From Fibrobacter succinogenes (GTDB lineage: Bacteria; Fibrobacterota; Fibrobacteria; Fibrobacterales; Fibrobacteraceae): a stretch of DNA of 39,400 nt. The DNA is taken from the NCBI GenBank assembly GCA_902767785.1, contig CACXIR010000033.1:1-39400 (forward strand). The letters are read 5' to 3'. Below are positions 8,120-16,836 of the stretch, piece after piece. Below the pieces are notes generated by a model. The model was not told the origin of the DNA. It saw only the letters and a list, made by a program, of their open reading frames with translations, and searched no databases. A program made the translations under genes and the position numbers. Position 1 is the first letter of the stretch, and the number at the start of each line of letters is the position of its first letter.

Positions 8120-8719
8120 ATGAAAGGGCTTTTTTTTGCAAGTCTGTGCCTGTTGATGGTGGCGAACTCCGCCTTGTCCAAGGAAATACCCTTGGATACC
8201 GTCCGTACTTTGTTTTCGGATAGCTCCGTTGCGCGAATCTATACGGTTCAAAAGGGGACGGACACCAAGGAAGGGTGGTCCATGTCGTATCATCCCGATG
8301 GAAAATTGGCCGTGAAGGCTTTCTACAAGGATGGCCTTTTGGATGGAACTTTTTCCAGTTATTACGGAAACGGAAAACCCTGGCAAGAAATCGCTTACGA
8401 GGCCGGCGTGGAAAATGGTCTATCCATGAGTTATTATGAAAATGGTCTGAAAAAATCCAGGGAAGATTACAGGCGGGGCGTCCTGGAAGGGGTTTCTGAA
8501 GAATGGGATGAAAGGGGTACGTTGCGTAGGCGGATCCCCTATTTCCATGGGCAGATCCATGGCGTGGCTAAGCTTTATGACGATTTGGGCGCCCTCAAGG
8601 AAGAAATGACCTTTGAAAGGGGTGTCCGCCATGGCAGCTACCGCCGTTACGAAAAGGGCGTCAAGGTGCTGGAAGCGGAATTCCAGATGAATCGTTGTGT
8701 CAGGAATTGCGATTTCTAG
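8120..8719 (+). CDS. Secreted MORN/YwqK-like repeat protein
   Basis: A signal peptide (MKGLFFASLCLLMVANSALS) precedes repeats of about 22 residues in the MORN_2/YwqK style: SMSYHPDGKLAVKAFYKDG, SSYYGNGKPWQEIAYEAG, SMSYYENGLKKSREDYRRG, then three weaker copies to about residue 185. The family is often labelled an antitoxin component, but the label comes from one pair and no toxin lies next to this gene. It is probably a periplasmic or surface beta-repeat protein. Two Cys near the C-terminus (CVRNC) could form a disulphide. Function unknown. Confidence 0.82.
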   Translation: MKGLFFASLCLLMVANSALSKEIPLDTVRTLFSDSSVARIYTVQKGTDTKEGWSMSYHPDGKLAVKAFYKDGLLDGTFSSYYGNGKPWQEIAYEAGVENGLSMSYYENGLKKSREDYRRGVLEGVSEEWDERGTLRRRIPYFHGQIHGVAKLYDDLGALKEEMTFERGVRHGSYRRYEKGVKVLEAEFQMNRCVRNCDF

Positions 8720-8795
8720 TTCATAATTCGTTTTTTCCTTTGTAAAGGCCTTCACAATATGTATATTTTTATAAATGGTATGATGGGGTTTGAAA

Positions 8796-9461
8796 ATGAA
8801 TAGACTGTTCGTTCTTTTGTGTGTGACGGGATTTCTTTCTGTTTCCCTTGCGGCTCCAGTAAGAGGGGTTGTTAAGGACAACCGTGACGGAAAGACATAC
8901 AAGACTGTTAAAATTGGCGATCAGACATGGATGGCCGAAAACCTCAACTTGCACATGGACGAATCCTGGTGCTATGAGCAGAAAACCGACAACTGCAAAA
9001 AGTATGGTAGGCTCTATACTTGGAAAAAGGCCCTGAAGGCTTGCCCCACGGGGTGGCATCTTCCCACTATCGGGGAATGGAGAACCTTGGAATCGTATTT
9101 GACCCAAGCTTCCCGGGAGAAGGTAGGAAATGTATTGAGGGCGAAGGACGGCTGGAAGGTCAAGAAGCGCAAGAAGAAAAAGTACGACGAGAAGACGGGA
9201 GAACCTATTTACCTTGACGAATACGAGACCATTAACGCGGGAACGGACAATTACGGCTTTTCGGCACTCCCTGCGGGTTATGTCGACCATAAGGGCAAAT
9301 TTGTCAAGATTAAGGAAAATGCCGTTTTCTGGAGCGCAACCAAGGAAAAAGGCAAAAGCAAAAAAGTGCTTAACCGCCAGTTGGAATATGGGAGCGACAC
9401 CTTTTACGAAAGCAGGAATTCCATGGACAGCGGATTCTCGGTCCGCTGCGTAAAGGATTAG
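8796..9461 (+). CDS. FISUMP-domain secreted protein
   Basis: A signal peptide (MNRLFVLLCVTGFLSVSLAA) is followed by one FISUMP domain: DNRDGKTYKTVKIGDQTWM, AENLN, GRLYTW, ACPTGWHLPTIGEW, then a C-terminal FWSAT and a final GFSVRCVKD. This paralogous family was named for its abundance in Fibrobacter and is also found in Bacteroidota; it resembles a C-type-lectin or sulfatase-modifying fold, but no activity is established. A basic insertion near residues 125-135 (VKKRKKKKYDEKTG) is unusual. The start is ATG 8796, with a G-rich stretch at 8784-8787 as a possible ribosome site; TTG 8790 is also in frame. Confidence 0.88.
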   Translation: MNRLFVLLCVTGFLSVSLAAPVRGVVKDNRDGKTYKTVKIGDQTWMAENLNLHMDESWCYEQKTDNCKKYGRLYTWKKALKACPTGWHLPTIGEWRTLESYLTQASREKVGNVLRAKDGWKVKKRKKKKYDEKTGEPIYLDEYETINAGTDNYGFSALPAGYVDHKGKFVKIKENAVFWSATKEKGKSKKVLNRQLEYGSDTFYESRNSMDSGFSVRCVKD

Positions 9462-9466
9462 GATCC

Positions 9467-10201
9467 TTAGTTCGTTTTATTCTTTGCGGGTTTTACCGCA
9501 TTCCACACCATGTAACCGATGAACAAGGCGCCGAAGGCTAGCAACGCGATGGCCAGCTCGGAGTTGTATTTTTCGATGATGTCTTTTTGCCCGTGGGCGA
9601 GATAGCCGAGCAGGGCTAGTACGCAGTTCCAGATGGTGGCACCCAGGAAGGTGTAGAGGGTAAAGGGCAGGAGCTTCATGTTGGATAGGCCTGCCGGTAT
9701 GGAAATGAGCTGGCGGATAACGGTGATGAGCCTGCCTACAAAGGTAGATATGGCGCCATGATCGCGGAAGTAGTTTTCTGCCCGCTCCACCTTAGTGCCG
9801 TCCAACAGCAGAAAGTGTCCTAGGCGGCTGTCTGCAAATTTGTACACAATGGGGCGGCCCAAGAACTTGGCAAGGAAATAGTTGATGAAAGCTCCCACCA
9901 GGGCGCCCAGGCTCGCGAATACCACGATGAGGACAATGCTCAGTTCTGAACCGGGCTGCAGAGCCTTGTAGGCTGCTGGCGGAACCACCAGTTCCGAAGG
10001 GAAGGGAATAAAGGAGCTTTCCACTGCCATGAGCAGGGCGATGGTTCCGTAGTTCAGGTTGTCGTTGTACCAGTCAATGATTTGTGTGTAAACGCCGCGG
10101 TCGCCGCCTTCAGTCGTTGAAGGGACTTCTGCTGCCGGTTGGGCCAGGGAAAAGGTGCAAAAGAAAGAAAGTAATAGAAGGAGGTGCTTAAGGGTCTTCA
10201 T
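9467..10201 (-). CDS. DedA-family membrane protein
   Basis: DedA/SNARE-associated proteins are inner-membrane proteins linked to undecaprenyl-phosphate or phospholipid translocation. A cleavable signal-like N-terminus and a short periplasmic stretch come first, which is unusual for DedA. Then come the family motifs: ESSFIPFPSELV in the re-entrant loop, GALVGAFINYFLAKFLGRP, FRDHGAISTFVGRLITVIRQ, and SIPAGLSNMKLLPF with the conserved Arg and Gly. About five hydrophobic segments are visible. It is the last gene of the minus-strand envelope operon, 11 bases after the barrel protein, and may supply or flip lipid carrier for it, which is inference. Confidence 0.88.
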   Translation of the reverse strand: MKTLKHLLLLLSFFCTFSLAQPAAEVPSTTEGGDRGVYTQIIDWYNDNLNYGTIALLMAVESSFIPFPSELVVPPAAYKALQPGSELSIVLIVVFASLGALVGAFINYFLAKFLGRPIVYKFADSRLGHFLLLDGTKVERAENYFRDHGAISTFVGRLITVIRQLISIPAGLSNMKLLPFTLYTFLGATIWNCVLALLGYLAHGQKDIIEKYNSELAIALLAFGALFIGYMVWNAVKPAKNKTN

Positions 10202-10212
10202 GGCCTACGCTA

Positions 10213-11787
10213 TTACTTCTTCTTTTTGCCCTTGGATTTCTTGGGAGCCTTCTTGTTCTGCTTGGGTGCAGGAGCTTCTTCCTCGGTAGTGCCGGTCTGG
10301 ACCTCGATCATGGAGGGTGCAGAGGCATCGGCGTTCTGGAGTGCGGCCTTGGCCTCTTCCACAAACTTTCCTTCGGGGAAGCGCTTCAGGTAGATCTCGT
10401 AGTCTTTCAGTCGACCACTGCCCTTTACCAGTTCAAAGATTCCTGCTTCTGCTTCGTCGCGGAAGGCACCATTGGGATTGTCGTTCAAGTAGGTGAGGTA
10501 GGCCTTGAAGGTGTTCTGGGCCTGAATCTCCCTAAACTTGTGGTACTCGCTCAAAACTTTCAGCTTGGCTTCCACTTCGGCACGGTGGGGAGAATCCGGA
10601 TAGTATTCCAGGTACATTTCCAGCATTTCGGGATCGTTGCTGGCCATGACTTGATCGAAACGAGAGTCTTCCTGCTTGGTCTGGTATTCTTTCAACTGAA
10701 CCTTGCCCGTATCCAGGGTGGCGTACAGCTTTTCCTTGGTAGCCAGGTCCGCCGGGTGGCAGAAGGCCAGGAAGCTTTCCAGCACGTCGGAGAACTGAGT
10801 CTTGGTGAAGGATTCGCTCATGTCGGGCAGGTTGCCGTCTTCGTCCAAGAAGAACCGGTAGTCGCGCTCGATGGCCATGCAGTCCCAATCTGTGAGGGTG
10901 TCCTTGACTTCGCTGTTCTTGCGGAGCACGTCGTCGCGGTCGTGGAGCACGTAACGCATGCGGCGGTCCCTGCGGCTTTCGCGACCGAAGTCCAGAGAAA
11001 GCTCGATGCCAACCCGCACAGGCAGCTTGTAAGAAATTTTGTCGAATTCGATTCCGGAGAATCCGGGAGGCAAGCCGCCTCCAAGTTTTGAAACATCCGG
11101 GGCTTTGTTTGTCGCCTTGACATCCTTGTAGGCAAGGAAGTCCCTACGGACGTTTACGCCGATCTTGAAGTCGATGTCCTGGAAGAGTTCGCCAATCCTG
11201 TATTCCAGGGCTCCGGACACAAATGCTGTGGGGGTGATGGAGGTGGTCTGGTTGGTATTTCCCAAGATGTCGTCGTAGAAACTGAAGAAGTGGAAGCCGT
11301 AACCGCCCAGGATCCTCATGTCCAAATCGCCAATAAGGTTGAAGGAAAATCCGCCCACCACGGATGGGGCGTAAGAGAGGAAGGACAGGGTTTCGTCGCG
11401 TCCGGCATCGCCGCAAACGCCCTCTTCGCCCTTAGGACCGCAACTATTCCCCTTGAAATAATAGTTAGGTTCTTTCGCAATCTCGCCGAATTGGATGGAG
11501 TTGACCTCAAGGCCTAGCCAGAGGGTAAAGGGAATGTCTGCCTTGTAAAAGGGAGTGACCAGGGGGCTGATGAGGAACCCTGCATTGATGGGGAAGGTCA
11601 TCAGTTTTTTGTCAATCTTTTGGGTTTCCCTATTTTGGTTGACCAAAAGCTCGGGGTCGCTGTCCTGGAATCTGAGGAAGGCGACTTCACCCTGCACATA
11701 GAGCTGCATCCTCCAGTTGGAGCGCTCAAAGTCGGCAGCCATGGCGGCCACCGCAAAAATCAAGGAGAGGAGTAAAACTTTACGCAT
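10213..11787 (-). CDS. Predicted beta-barrel protein with C-terminal helical repeats
   Basis: Not recognised as a named family. A signal peptide (MRKVLLLSLIFAVAAMAA) is followed by about 260 residues of alternating amphipathic strands with aromatic ends (FTLWLGLEVNSIQFG, MRILGGYGFHFFSFYDD, VRVGIELSLDFG), as in an outer-membrane barrel. From about residue 320 it turns helical with TPR-like units (MLEMYLEYYPDSPHRAEVE, FKAYLTYLNDNPNGAFRDE, YEIYLKRFPEGKFVEEAK). The last 20 residues are Lys-rich. A barrel joined to a soluble repeat domain suggests an outer-membrane anchor that recruits partners. ATG 11787 lies seven bases after a TAAATTTG box with no Shine-Dalgarno. Confidence 0.75.
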   Translation of the reverse strand: MRKVLLLSLIFAVAAMAADFERSNWRMQLYVQGEVAFLRFQDSDPELLVNQNRETQKIDKKLMTFPINAGFLISPLVTPFYKADIPFTLWLGLEVNSIQFGEIAKEPNYYFKGNSCGPKGEEGVCGDAGRDETLSFLSYAPSVVGGFSFNLIGDLDMRILGGYGFHFFSFYDDILGNTNQTTSITPTAFVSGALEYRIGELFQDIDFKIGVNVRRDFLAYKDVKATNKAPDVSKLGGGLPPGFSGIEFDKISYKLPVRVGIELSLDFGRESRRDRRMRYVLHDRDDVLRKNSEVKDTLTDWDCMAIERDYRFFLDEDGNLPDMSESFTKTQFSDVLESFLAFCHPADLATKEKLYATLDTGKVQLKEYQTKQEDSRFDQVMASNDPEMLEMYLEYYPDSPHRAEVEAKLKVLSEYHKFREIQAQNTFKAYLTYLNDNPNGAFRDEAEAGIFELVKGSGRLKDYEIYLKRFPEGKFVEEAKAALQNADASAPSMIEVQTGTTEEEAPAPKQNKKAPKKSKGKKKK

Positions 11788-11794
11788 TTGGATG

Positions 11795-11802
11795 CAAATT
11801 TA
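11795..11802 (-). promoter_or_regulatory. Promoter -7 box, TAAATTTG
   Basis: Exact TANATTTG, seven bases before ATG 11787, within the 38-base gap inside the minus-strand operon. It suggests an internal, possibly leaderless promoter for the barrel and DedA genes. Confidence 0.5.
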
Positions 11803-11825
11803 GTTTTTTTTGATTTGCGGGCGTG

Positions 11826-13376
11826 TTAGAAGGATATGAAAAAGCCAATTCCGAGCATAAGTACGCCGGCCCCTATCAAGGAAAGCCCGATGGCGTTCTC
11901 GCGGTCCCCTTGCTTGACCCGGTCCTTGTTTTTCTTGACCTTGTGGCGGTAGGAGTCTCCGCCAGCAGTGGCCACCTGCTTCAGGTCGTCCCGGATTTCT
12001 TCGGCTTCGTCATAGTCCAGTTGTGCCAGGTAGGTAAAAATGGCCCCGACCACAATAGGAGCAATGGATGCTCCCATGAGCGTGTGGCCCACGAACCGTT
12101 TTTTCTGGTCCTTGGCCCACTGTTGCTGTTCCTTCATCTCGTCGAACCGTGTCTCGGACTGGAGATGGATGTTTACCGTGGTGTCGGATACGGGCGGGAC
12201 GAACACGGTGACCAAGGTGTCTCTGAAACCGAATTTCCTGAGCTTGAATTTTACAACTCCCGGCTCAGAGATGGGGAACCGGTCAGGGGTGGTTCCCAGG
12301 GAGGAACTTTTGGGAGTGATGGGCTTGGTTCCGGGGAAAATCTGGGCGCCGTCCGGGTGGGAAATGATTCGGAGTTCAGGGCTTACGGGTTTCAGTTTCA
12401 AATACCTCTTGATGGTATCTCCCATCACTGGGTGCAAGGATACTTGAGTTCCCCAAAGTCGTTTGTCTACGTTCCAGTAGGCATACAGCTCCAGGGAGGC
12501 TGTGTCTGTCACGGGGAAGGTGCAGGGAGACCTGCAGAGGGCGTTTTCGTCGGCTAAAGAAAGGGTGGCACCTTCGGGGTCAGTCTCAATGTAGACGTAG
12601 CCTTTCTTTTCTTTGAGGTCTGAGGCGTCTAGTCCGCTGGCCTCCATGAGGAATATGCGGAAATTGTCTTTGGAAAGGGCTTCGCTAAGGGCCTTCCCCC
12701 TGGAGAGGGTTATCTTGTTCTTGTAGATGGTTGGGAGGTCTTCTTCGTCTTCGTACAAGATGCTGGTGAGTTCGACGGTGATGGAGTCCTTCTTTTCCAC
12801 GGGGGTGATGGTACCCAGGTAGACCTTCTTCGCCCCCAGCTTTCCCAGGTATTCCTGGAGGCATATGTTGTCGTCACAGTCGGGAATGTTGTTGCGGCGT
12901 ATGGCATGGACCTTCTGGCCACTTTCCAGCAGGAACCTTAGGGTAAGGGCGTCTATCTGGAGGGCTAAGGTGGAGTCCGCAATGGAGCTTTCGTAACCTA
13001 CGTATACGGTGGTTTCCAGGAGGGAATCCAGGCGGACGGGTTCTGGCCGGGCAGCCTGTTCCTGCACGTTGTTCGAATTGGCCAGGGAGTCTGCCGGATT
13101 AACGCCGGCGGTGTCGACGGCAGCCTCTGCGGGGTGCAGGTAGTCGGCACCTGCGGAATCGGTAATGCTCTTGAACTTTTCCCTAGGGAGCTTGACCACA
13201 AAAAACTTGTTGTTGATGTATCCACCCAGCTGGACCGTGTCCTGCTCAATGCCCAGGAACTGGGCCCGCTGCTTTGTTCCCGATACAAGCTCCACGTTTA
13301 CCATGGGTCCGCTCTTTTCTTGGGCGAACAGGCTTAGGAACATGCAAAGGATGAATATGGGTGTTAAGGACTTCAT
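11826..13376 (-). CDS. PEGA-domain envelope protein with C-terminal membrane hairpin
   Basis: A signal peptide (MKSLTPIFILCMFLSLFA) comes first, then a small beta domain (NVELVSGTKQRAQFLGIEQD) and a mixed domain of about 130 residues with CDDNIC, reminiscent of TolB- or CsgG-type N-terminal folds. Two PEGA-like domains follow: GYVYIETDPEGATLSL near residue 265, and LRIISHPDGAQIFPG near 345 ending KFGFRDTLVTV. The C-terminus has two hydrophobic helices flanking a charged coil (VGHTLMGASIAPIVVGAIFTY and LIGAGVLMLGIGFFISF). PEGA domains are surface or periplasmic beta domains of unknown ligand. The C-terminal hairpin resembles that of the next upstream gene, so the two are partial paralogues. 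Confidence 0.78.
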   Translation of the reverse strand: MKSLTPIFILCMFLSLFAQEKSGPMVNVELVSGTKQRAQFLGIEQDTVQLGGYINNKFFVVKLPREKFKSITDSAGADYLHPAEAAVDTAGVNPADSLANSNNVQEQAARPEPVRLDSLLETTVYVGYESSIADSTLALQIDALTLRFLLESGQKVHAIRRNNIPDCDDNICLQEYLGKLGAKKVYLGTITPVEKKDSITVELTSILYEDEEDLPTIYKNKITLSRGKALSEALSKDNFRIFLMEASGLDASDLKEKKGYVYIETDPEGATLSLADENALCRSPCTFPVTDTASLELYAYWNVDKRLWGTQVSLHPVMGDTIKRYLKLKPVSPELRIISHPDGAQIFPGTKPITPKSSSLGTTPDRFPISEPGVVKFKLRKFGFRDTLVTVFVPPVSDTTVNIHLQSETRFDEMKEQQQWAKDQKKRFVGHTLMGASIAPIVVGAIFTYLAQLDYDEAEEIRDDLKQVATAGGDSYRHKVKKNKDRVKQGDRENAIGLSLIGAGVLMLGIGFFISF

Positions 13377-13383
13377 GGATTAC

Positions 13384-14025
13384 CTAGAAAGATAAAAAGA
13401 CTCCGATGGAAAGGATTACTCCGCCTGCCACAAGGGATGTTATGGATACTTTCTTGGCGGTTTTGGCGTTGTCCCTGTATTCCTTAAAGTCCTTCTGGTT
13501 CTGTTTGTAATTTTTTCCGTTGGTAAAGACCGAATTGTCTAGAACTTTTTTGCAGTCTTCTGCCTTGTGGATTTCATAGGCCGTAACCCCTGCCGCAATC
13601 CCGCTTGCCAGGAGCGGGACTACAGCGGTTTTTATCAGGCGCGTTCCCAGGGATTTGCGGCTTCGGCGGTTCAGCTGGTCTTGCTGCTCTTTCAGCAGGG
13701 TTTCGCTAAAGGCGGGTTGCAAGGCTACAATTAGGTAAGATGTGTCCCTGTCCGAAAGAGTCACCTTCAAGGTGGTGTCCTTGAATTCAGGTTTGAACAA
13801 CGTTATCCGTACCACGGAATCGTTGGGTGCTACAGAAATAAAGGCGGGCAGTCGGTAGTCGGGGGCCTTCGAAAAGTCGGGGAATTTGGAGCTGACGTAT
13901 GCATCGGCCCCGGAAGGATTGGTGGAAACGTGAAGGTAGCGGTTCCGTTGCGGAGTGTCTTCGGCAAAGGAGTTGCTGGCAAACAGCATTAGGAGGAGGC
14001 TCAGTAGCATCAGAGGTTTTACCAT
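13384..14025 (-). CDS. Short PEGA-like envelope protein with C-terminal membrane hairpin
   Basis: ATG 14025 has a strong AAGGAGG just upstream and gives a signal peptide (MVKPLMLLSLLLMLFASNSFA). An in-frame start further upstream at 14091 lies inside the preceding gene and is rejected. Residues about 28-105 form a PEGA-like beta domain (YLHVSTNPSGADAYVS, then ITLFKPEFKDTTLKVTL). Two hydrophobic segments follow: VVPLLASGIAAGVTAYEI and VAGGVILSIGVFLSF, separated by a Lys-rich helix with one Cys. This is a trimmed version of the neighbouring 516-residue protein. It overlaps the upstream lipoprotein gene by seven bases, so the two are probably translationally coupled. Confidence 0.8.
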   Translation of the reverse strand: MVKPLMLLSLLLMLFASNSFAEDTPQRNRYLHVSTNPSGADAYVSSKFPDFSKAPDYRLPAFISVAPNDSVVRITLFKPEFKDTTLKVTLSDRDTSYLIVALQPAFSETLLKEQQDQLNRRSRKSLGTRLIKTAVVPLLASGIAAGVTAYEIHKAEDCKKVLDNSVFTNGKNYKQNQKDFKEYRDNAKTAKKVSITSLVAGGVILSIGVFLSF

Positions 14026-15431
14026 GAGTCCTCCTTTGGAACGAAGGGCCCGGAAATCCGCAGGGAGTCTTTTCCCGGTTCGAGCTTCCAATACATTTCT
14101 GTGTTACGGTTCTTGGCGTTGTCGGGAATGGGGATCTTCAGCTTGCACGTCCTGTGGCATGGATTTTCAAAGGAGATAATGGAAGATTCATACACGGCGC
14201 CAACGGTGTCGTAGTCGGCCACGACAATTTTTTTCTGTGCCTGGCTTATTCCAGAACCATTGTCCATGAAATAGAATTTGACGCTATCTGTTGGGGCGAA
14301 GGCTGTTTTTACGGGAGCCGCCTTGGGGGGAACCTTGTCTACAAAGACAATGCTGTCTGCCAGGCGAACCTTTGTCCTTGCAGGAACGTCTATAGTGACG
14401 GGATTAGCCTCGTAATCGGTCTGTTTGGTTTCGAAGGCGTAGATACGGAGTCCGCTTTGGGGTTTTACCTTGATGTTTAATGGCTTTCCCGGTGTGTCGT
14501 AGGTAAGCGATTTTAAGGTGTCGCCAAGGGCACTCAATAGGACAATCTTGGTGGAAATGGAAGTTCCCGTCACGAGGCTTGTATAGACGGGTTTGATTTG
14601 AATAATGGAGGAGTCTCCTCCAAGGAAGAGCGTGTTGAATGCGGATACGTCCGTATCGACTTCCTGGAAACCATTGCTGGTGTAGGCGGTGGCTTTTACG
14701 CCCCAGTAGATTGTAAGGGAGGAATCACGGAGGTTGATTCCGTAATTTTGGAGCCATAGCTCGGAAATGAGGGGTCCCTTGAGCCGTATGCCGCTCTTGC
14801 AGTCGTTGGCATCCAGGAAACTGACAGAATCCAAGATGTCTATCCACCGGGTGCTTGGGGCTATGGGAATGTCGTCGGATACGGCAGCGTAAACGACGCA
14901 TTCGGATTTTTCCCAGGGGTCAATTCCTGAAACATCCCAGTTGAGTTCTATGTAATCGCTGGAAAGGGGTTCAACGCTGGATTGCAGGGGTGGCGTCACT
15001 AGGGATATTTTTAATGGAGTTCCCACAAAGATATGGACGGTGTCCTTCAGGGTGTCCCCGGCAAAATCGACGGTTTTCAACACGCAGGTGTGGTAACCAA
15101 CGGAATCAAATTGGTACTCGGCGGAGTATGTGCCTATGGTGTCGCCTTCTATTTCCCAATAGTGGCTGTTGTACAGGTTGATGGCGCTGTCCTGGGACAC
15201 GGTTGTTCCGTTCAGCGAGTATCCGGCGGTAAAGAGGACGGTTTCTCCTTGATTGATGTAGAGGGTGTCGACCTGTTCGGTATGGCGGATGTAGTTTTCC
15301 GTCCAGGTGGTTGTGAGGATCCCTTGCTGCAAGAATTGTAAATCCTTGGGAGATATCAAGGCTTCTTCCCTGCAACTTGTCAAAAGCAGGAGCAAACAAA
15401 GGAGTGTGGTATGGGAAAAGAATCTAGCCAT
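14019..15431 (-). CDS. PKD/Ig-like surface lipoprotein (second of a tandem pair)
   Basis: A lipoprotein signal (LLLLLTSC, lipidated Cys at about 19) begins a 470-residue beta-rich protein. A PKD-like domain runs near 65-135 (HYWEIEGDTIG, VGYHTCVLKTVDFAGDTLKD). A fibronectin-like stretch follows (YIELNWDVSGIDPWEKSE), then strands resembling Ig folds to the C-terminus. The upstream gene is also 470 residues and shares the PKD core pattern Gly-Tyr-His...Cys...Asp-x-x-Gly-Asp-Thr-Leu-x-Asp-Thr, so the two are diverged tandem copies. The function is not known; cell-surface binding or scaffold roles are inference. It overlaps the upstream gene by eight bases. Confidence 0.8.
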   Translation of the reverse strand: MARFFSHTTLLCLLLLLTSCREEALISPKDLQFLQQGILTTTWTENYIRHTEQVDTLYINQGETVLFTAGYSLNGTTVSQDSAINLYNSHYWEIEGDTIGTYSAEYQFDSVGYHTCVLKTVDFAGDTLKDTVHIFVGTPLKISLVTPPLQSSVEPLSSDYIELNWDVSGIDPWEKSECVVYAAVSDDIPIAPSTRWIDILDSVSFLDANDCKSGIRLKGPLISELWLQNYGINLRDSSLTIYWGVKATAYTSNGFQEVDTDVSAFNTLFLGGDSSIIQIKPVYTSLVTGTSISTKIVLLSALGDTLKSLTYDTPGKPLNIKVKPQSGLRIYAFETKQTDYEANPVTIDVPARTKVRLADSIVFVDKVPPKAAPVKTAFAPTDSVKFYFMDNGSGISQAQKKIVVADYDTVGAVYESSIISFENPCHRTCKLKIPIPDNAKNRNTEMYWKLEPGKDSLRISGPFVPKEDSW

Positions 15432-16836
15432 CTGTACCCTCCCCGCTGCTAGAGGATGCGTCTTCTTTCGGTTTGGGCATTTCCATGGAGGGCCTTATCG
15501 CGTAGGTCCTGGAATTCTGATTGTCGCTGTTGTCGTAGGCGTTGATGGTCAACAACTGGTAGGTCCAACTTTTATAAGTGGCGGGCAGGGTGATTTTCAA
15601 AGTGTCCCCAGTCCGGGATTCGTTGAAGAAGGGGTGCCAGTAGTCGTTGTTCAATTTTTGCCCGTTGAAATAGATGTGGTAGTAGGGGTTTTGGCCCTTG
15701 TCCATGACGTAGAACCTGAGGGTGTCCCTAAAATCCAGGGTGTCCAAGTCTGACAGGGTCCCCTCTGGGGAAAGGTAGTTGTTGGTAGGGGGAATGGTGT
15801 CCCGTGGAATCAAAGTGTCTGCAATGGAGACCTCGCCGGGCCGGACAATGACGTCCGTAGTGTCAGGAACAAAATCCTCCAAATCATCAAAGTTGGCAAC
15901 GAGTTTGTACTTGCCGGGCTTTAAGGGGCTGACAATGACGAATGCGGTGTCGGCAGAAAAAACCTTCTGGGCGACGGGACTGGAATTAGAATCCAGGACG
16001 TTCAGGTTCATGTGGTAAGAACTGGAACAATACCTTTGGCTAGCTGCAGAGACGAACGCTTGTATGCCGCCCTCGTTGCCGTGTCCGCCGGTAAAGAAGT
16101 CCCCCTGGATTAGGGTGTCGGATTCCAGGCCGAATTCGTTGATGGCGTAAACTTCCCACGCATAGTACTTCAGGTTACCCATGCGGTGGTAAAAGTTCGG
16201 ATTGTCCCAATAGGTAAAAAAGGGCTCGGTTAGGATGGTGTCCATGATTTCGTCTGAGTAGAGGGACCATCCGCGGAGGTCCTGGCCTTGCCTTCGAGGT
16301 TCCCTGATGACCAAATGGAATTTGACCTTCGCGAGAGAGTCGGGGTCGTAGCCGTTCCAGGCAAAGGAAATTCCCTCTTGGGGCGAAAGTCCCTGGGTTC
16401 TCCGAGCTGGGATAAAATGTTCCGTGTCTATTATGGGGCGGTTGACAACCCAAAGCCGCAGGGTGTCTCGCAGGGTATCTCCAAAGTTGTCCAGGACCAC
16501 GAAACAGACCTCGTGGTAGCCTGGCTTTGTGACGGGCTTGCGGAAGTTCATGTCGTTTGAAAAGTCCTTGCCGTCCAAGGTCCAGTAGTATTCCCGATAG
16601 CGAGCCTGCCGGCTGGGGCTGATTTCCCCGATAAAGACCAAGGTGTCCAGGGCGGTTATGGTGTCTTCCCGCACTCTAAGTGAATCAATCTCGTAGGCTA
16701 GGGCCATTTCGGCGTGTACTTGGAGAACGATGCCGTCTTCTTCGTCATAGAGGAGGTTATCGCTGTCGCTACAGGCGTAAAGCCCAAAGAGGGGCAGGGC
16801 GAGCGCTGCAAGGATTGTGTACAGGAGGCGTCTCAT
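15424..16836 (-). CDS. PKD/Ig-like surface lipoprotein (first of a tandem pair)
   Basis: Lipobox LYAC at about residues 19-22, then an acidic start (SDSDNLLYDEEDG) typical of exported lipoproteins here. A PKD-like domain spans about 60-130 (YYWTLDGKDFSND, PGYHEVCFVVLDNFGDTL). A fibronectin-like region follows (ISFAWNGYDPDSLAKVKFHL), then a carboxypeptidase-regulatory-like strand set (PLKPGKYKLVANFDD), another Ig-like region, and a disordered Ser/Glu tail (EDASSSSGEGTDG). The order of domains parallels the next gene. It overlaps the gene before it by four bases (ATGA) and the one after by eight. Function unknown. Confidence 0.8.
   Translation of the reverse strand: MRRLLYTILAALALPLFGLYACSDSDNLLYDEEDGIVLQVHAEMALAYEIDSLRVREDTITALDTLVFIGEISPSRQARYREYYWTLDGKDFSNDMNFRKPVTKPGYHEVCFVVLDNFGDTLRDTLRLWVVNRPIIDTEHFIPARRTQGLSPQEGISFAWNGYDPDSLAKVKFHLVIREPRRQGQDLRGWSLYSDEIMDTILTEPFFTYWDNPNFYHRMGNLKYYAWEVYAINEFGLESDTLIQGDFFTGGHGNEGGIQAFVSAASQRYCSSSYHMNLNVLDSNSSPVAQKVFSADTAFVIVSPLKPGKYKLVANFDDLEDFVPDTTDVIVRPGEVSIADTLIPRDTIPPTNNYLSPEGTLSDLDTLDFRDTLRFYVMDKGQNPYYHIYFNGQKLNNDYWHPFFNESRTGDTLKITLPATYKSWTYQLLTINAYDNSDNQNSRTYAIRPSMEMPKPKEDASSSSGEGTDG

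Noticed and set aside
8111-8719. Antitoxin role of the MORN/YwqK-like protein
   Set aside because: No toxin gene is adjacent, and the signal peptide points to an exported protein.
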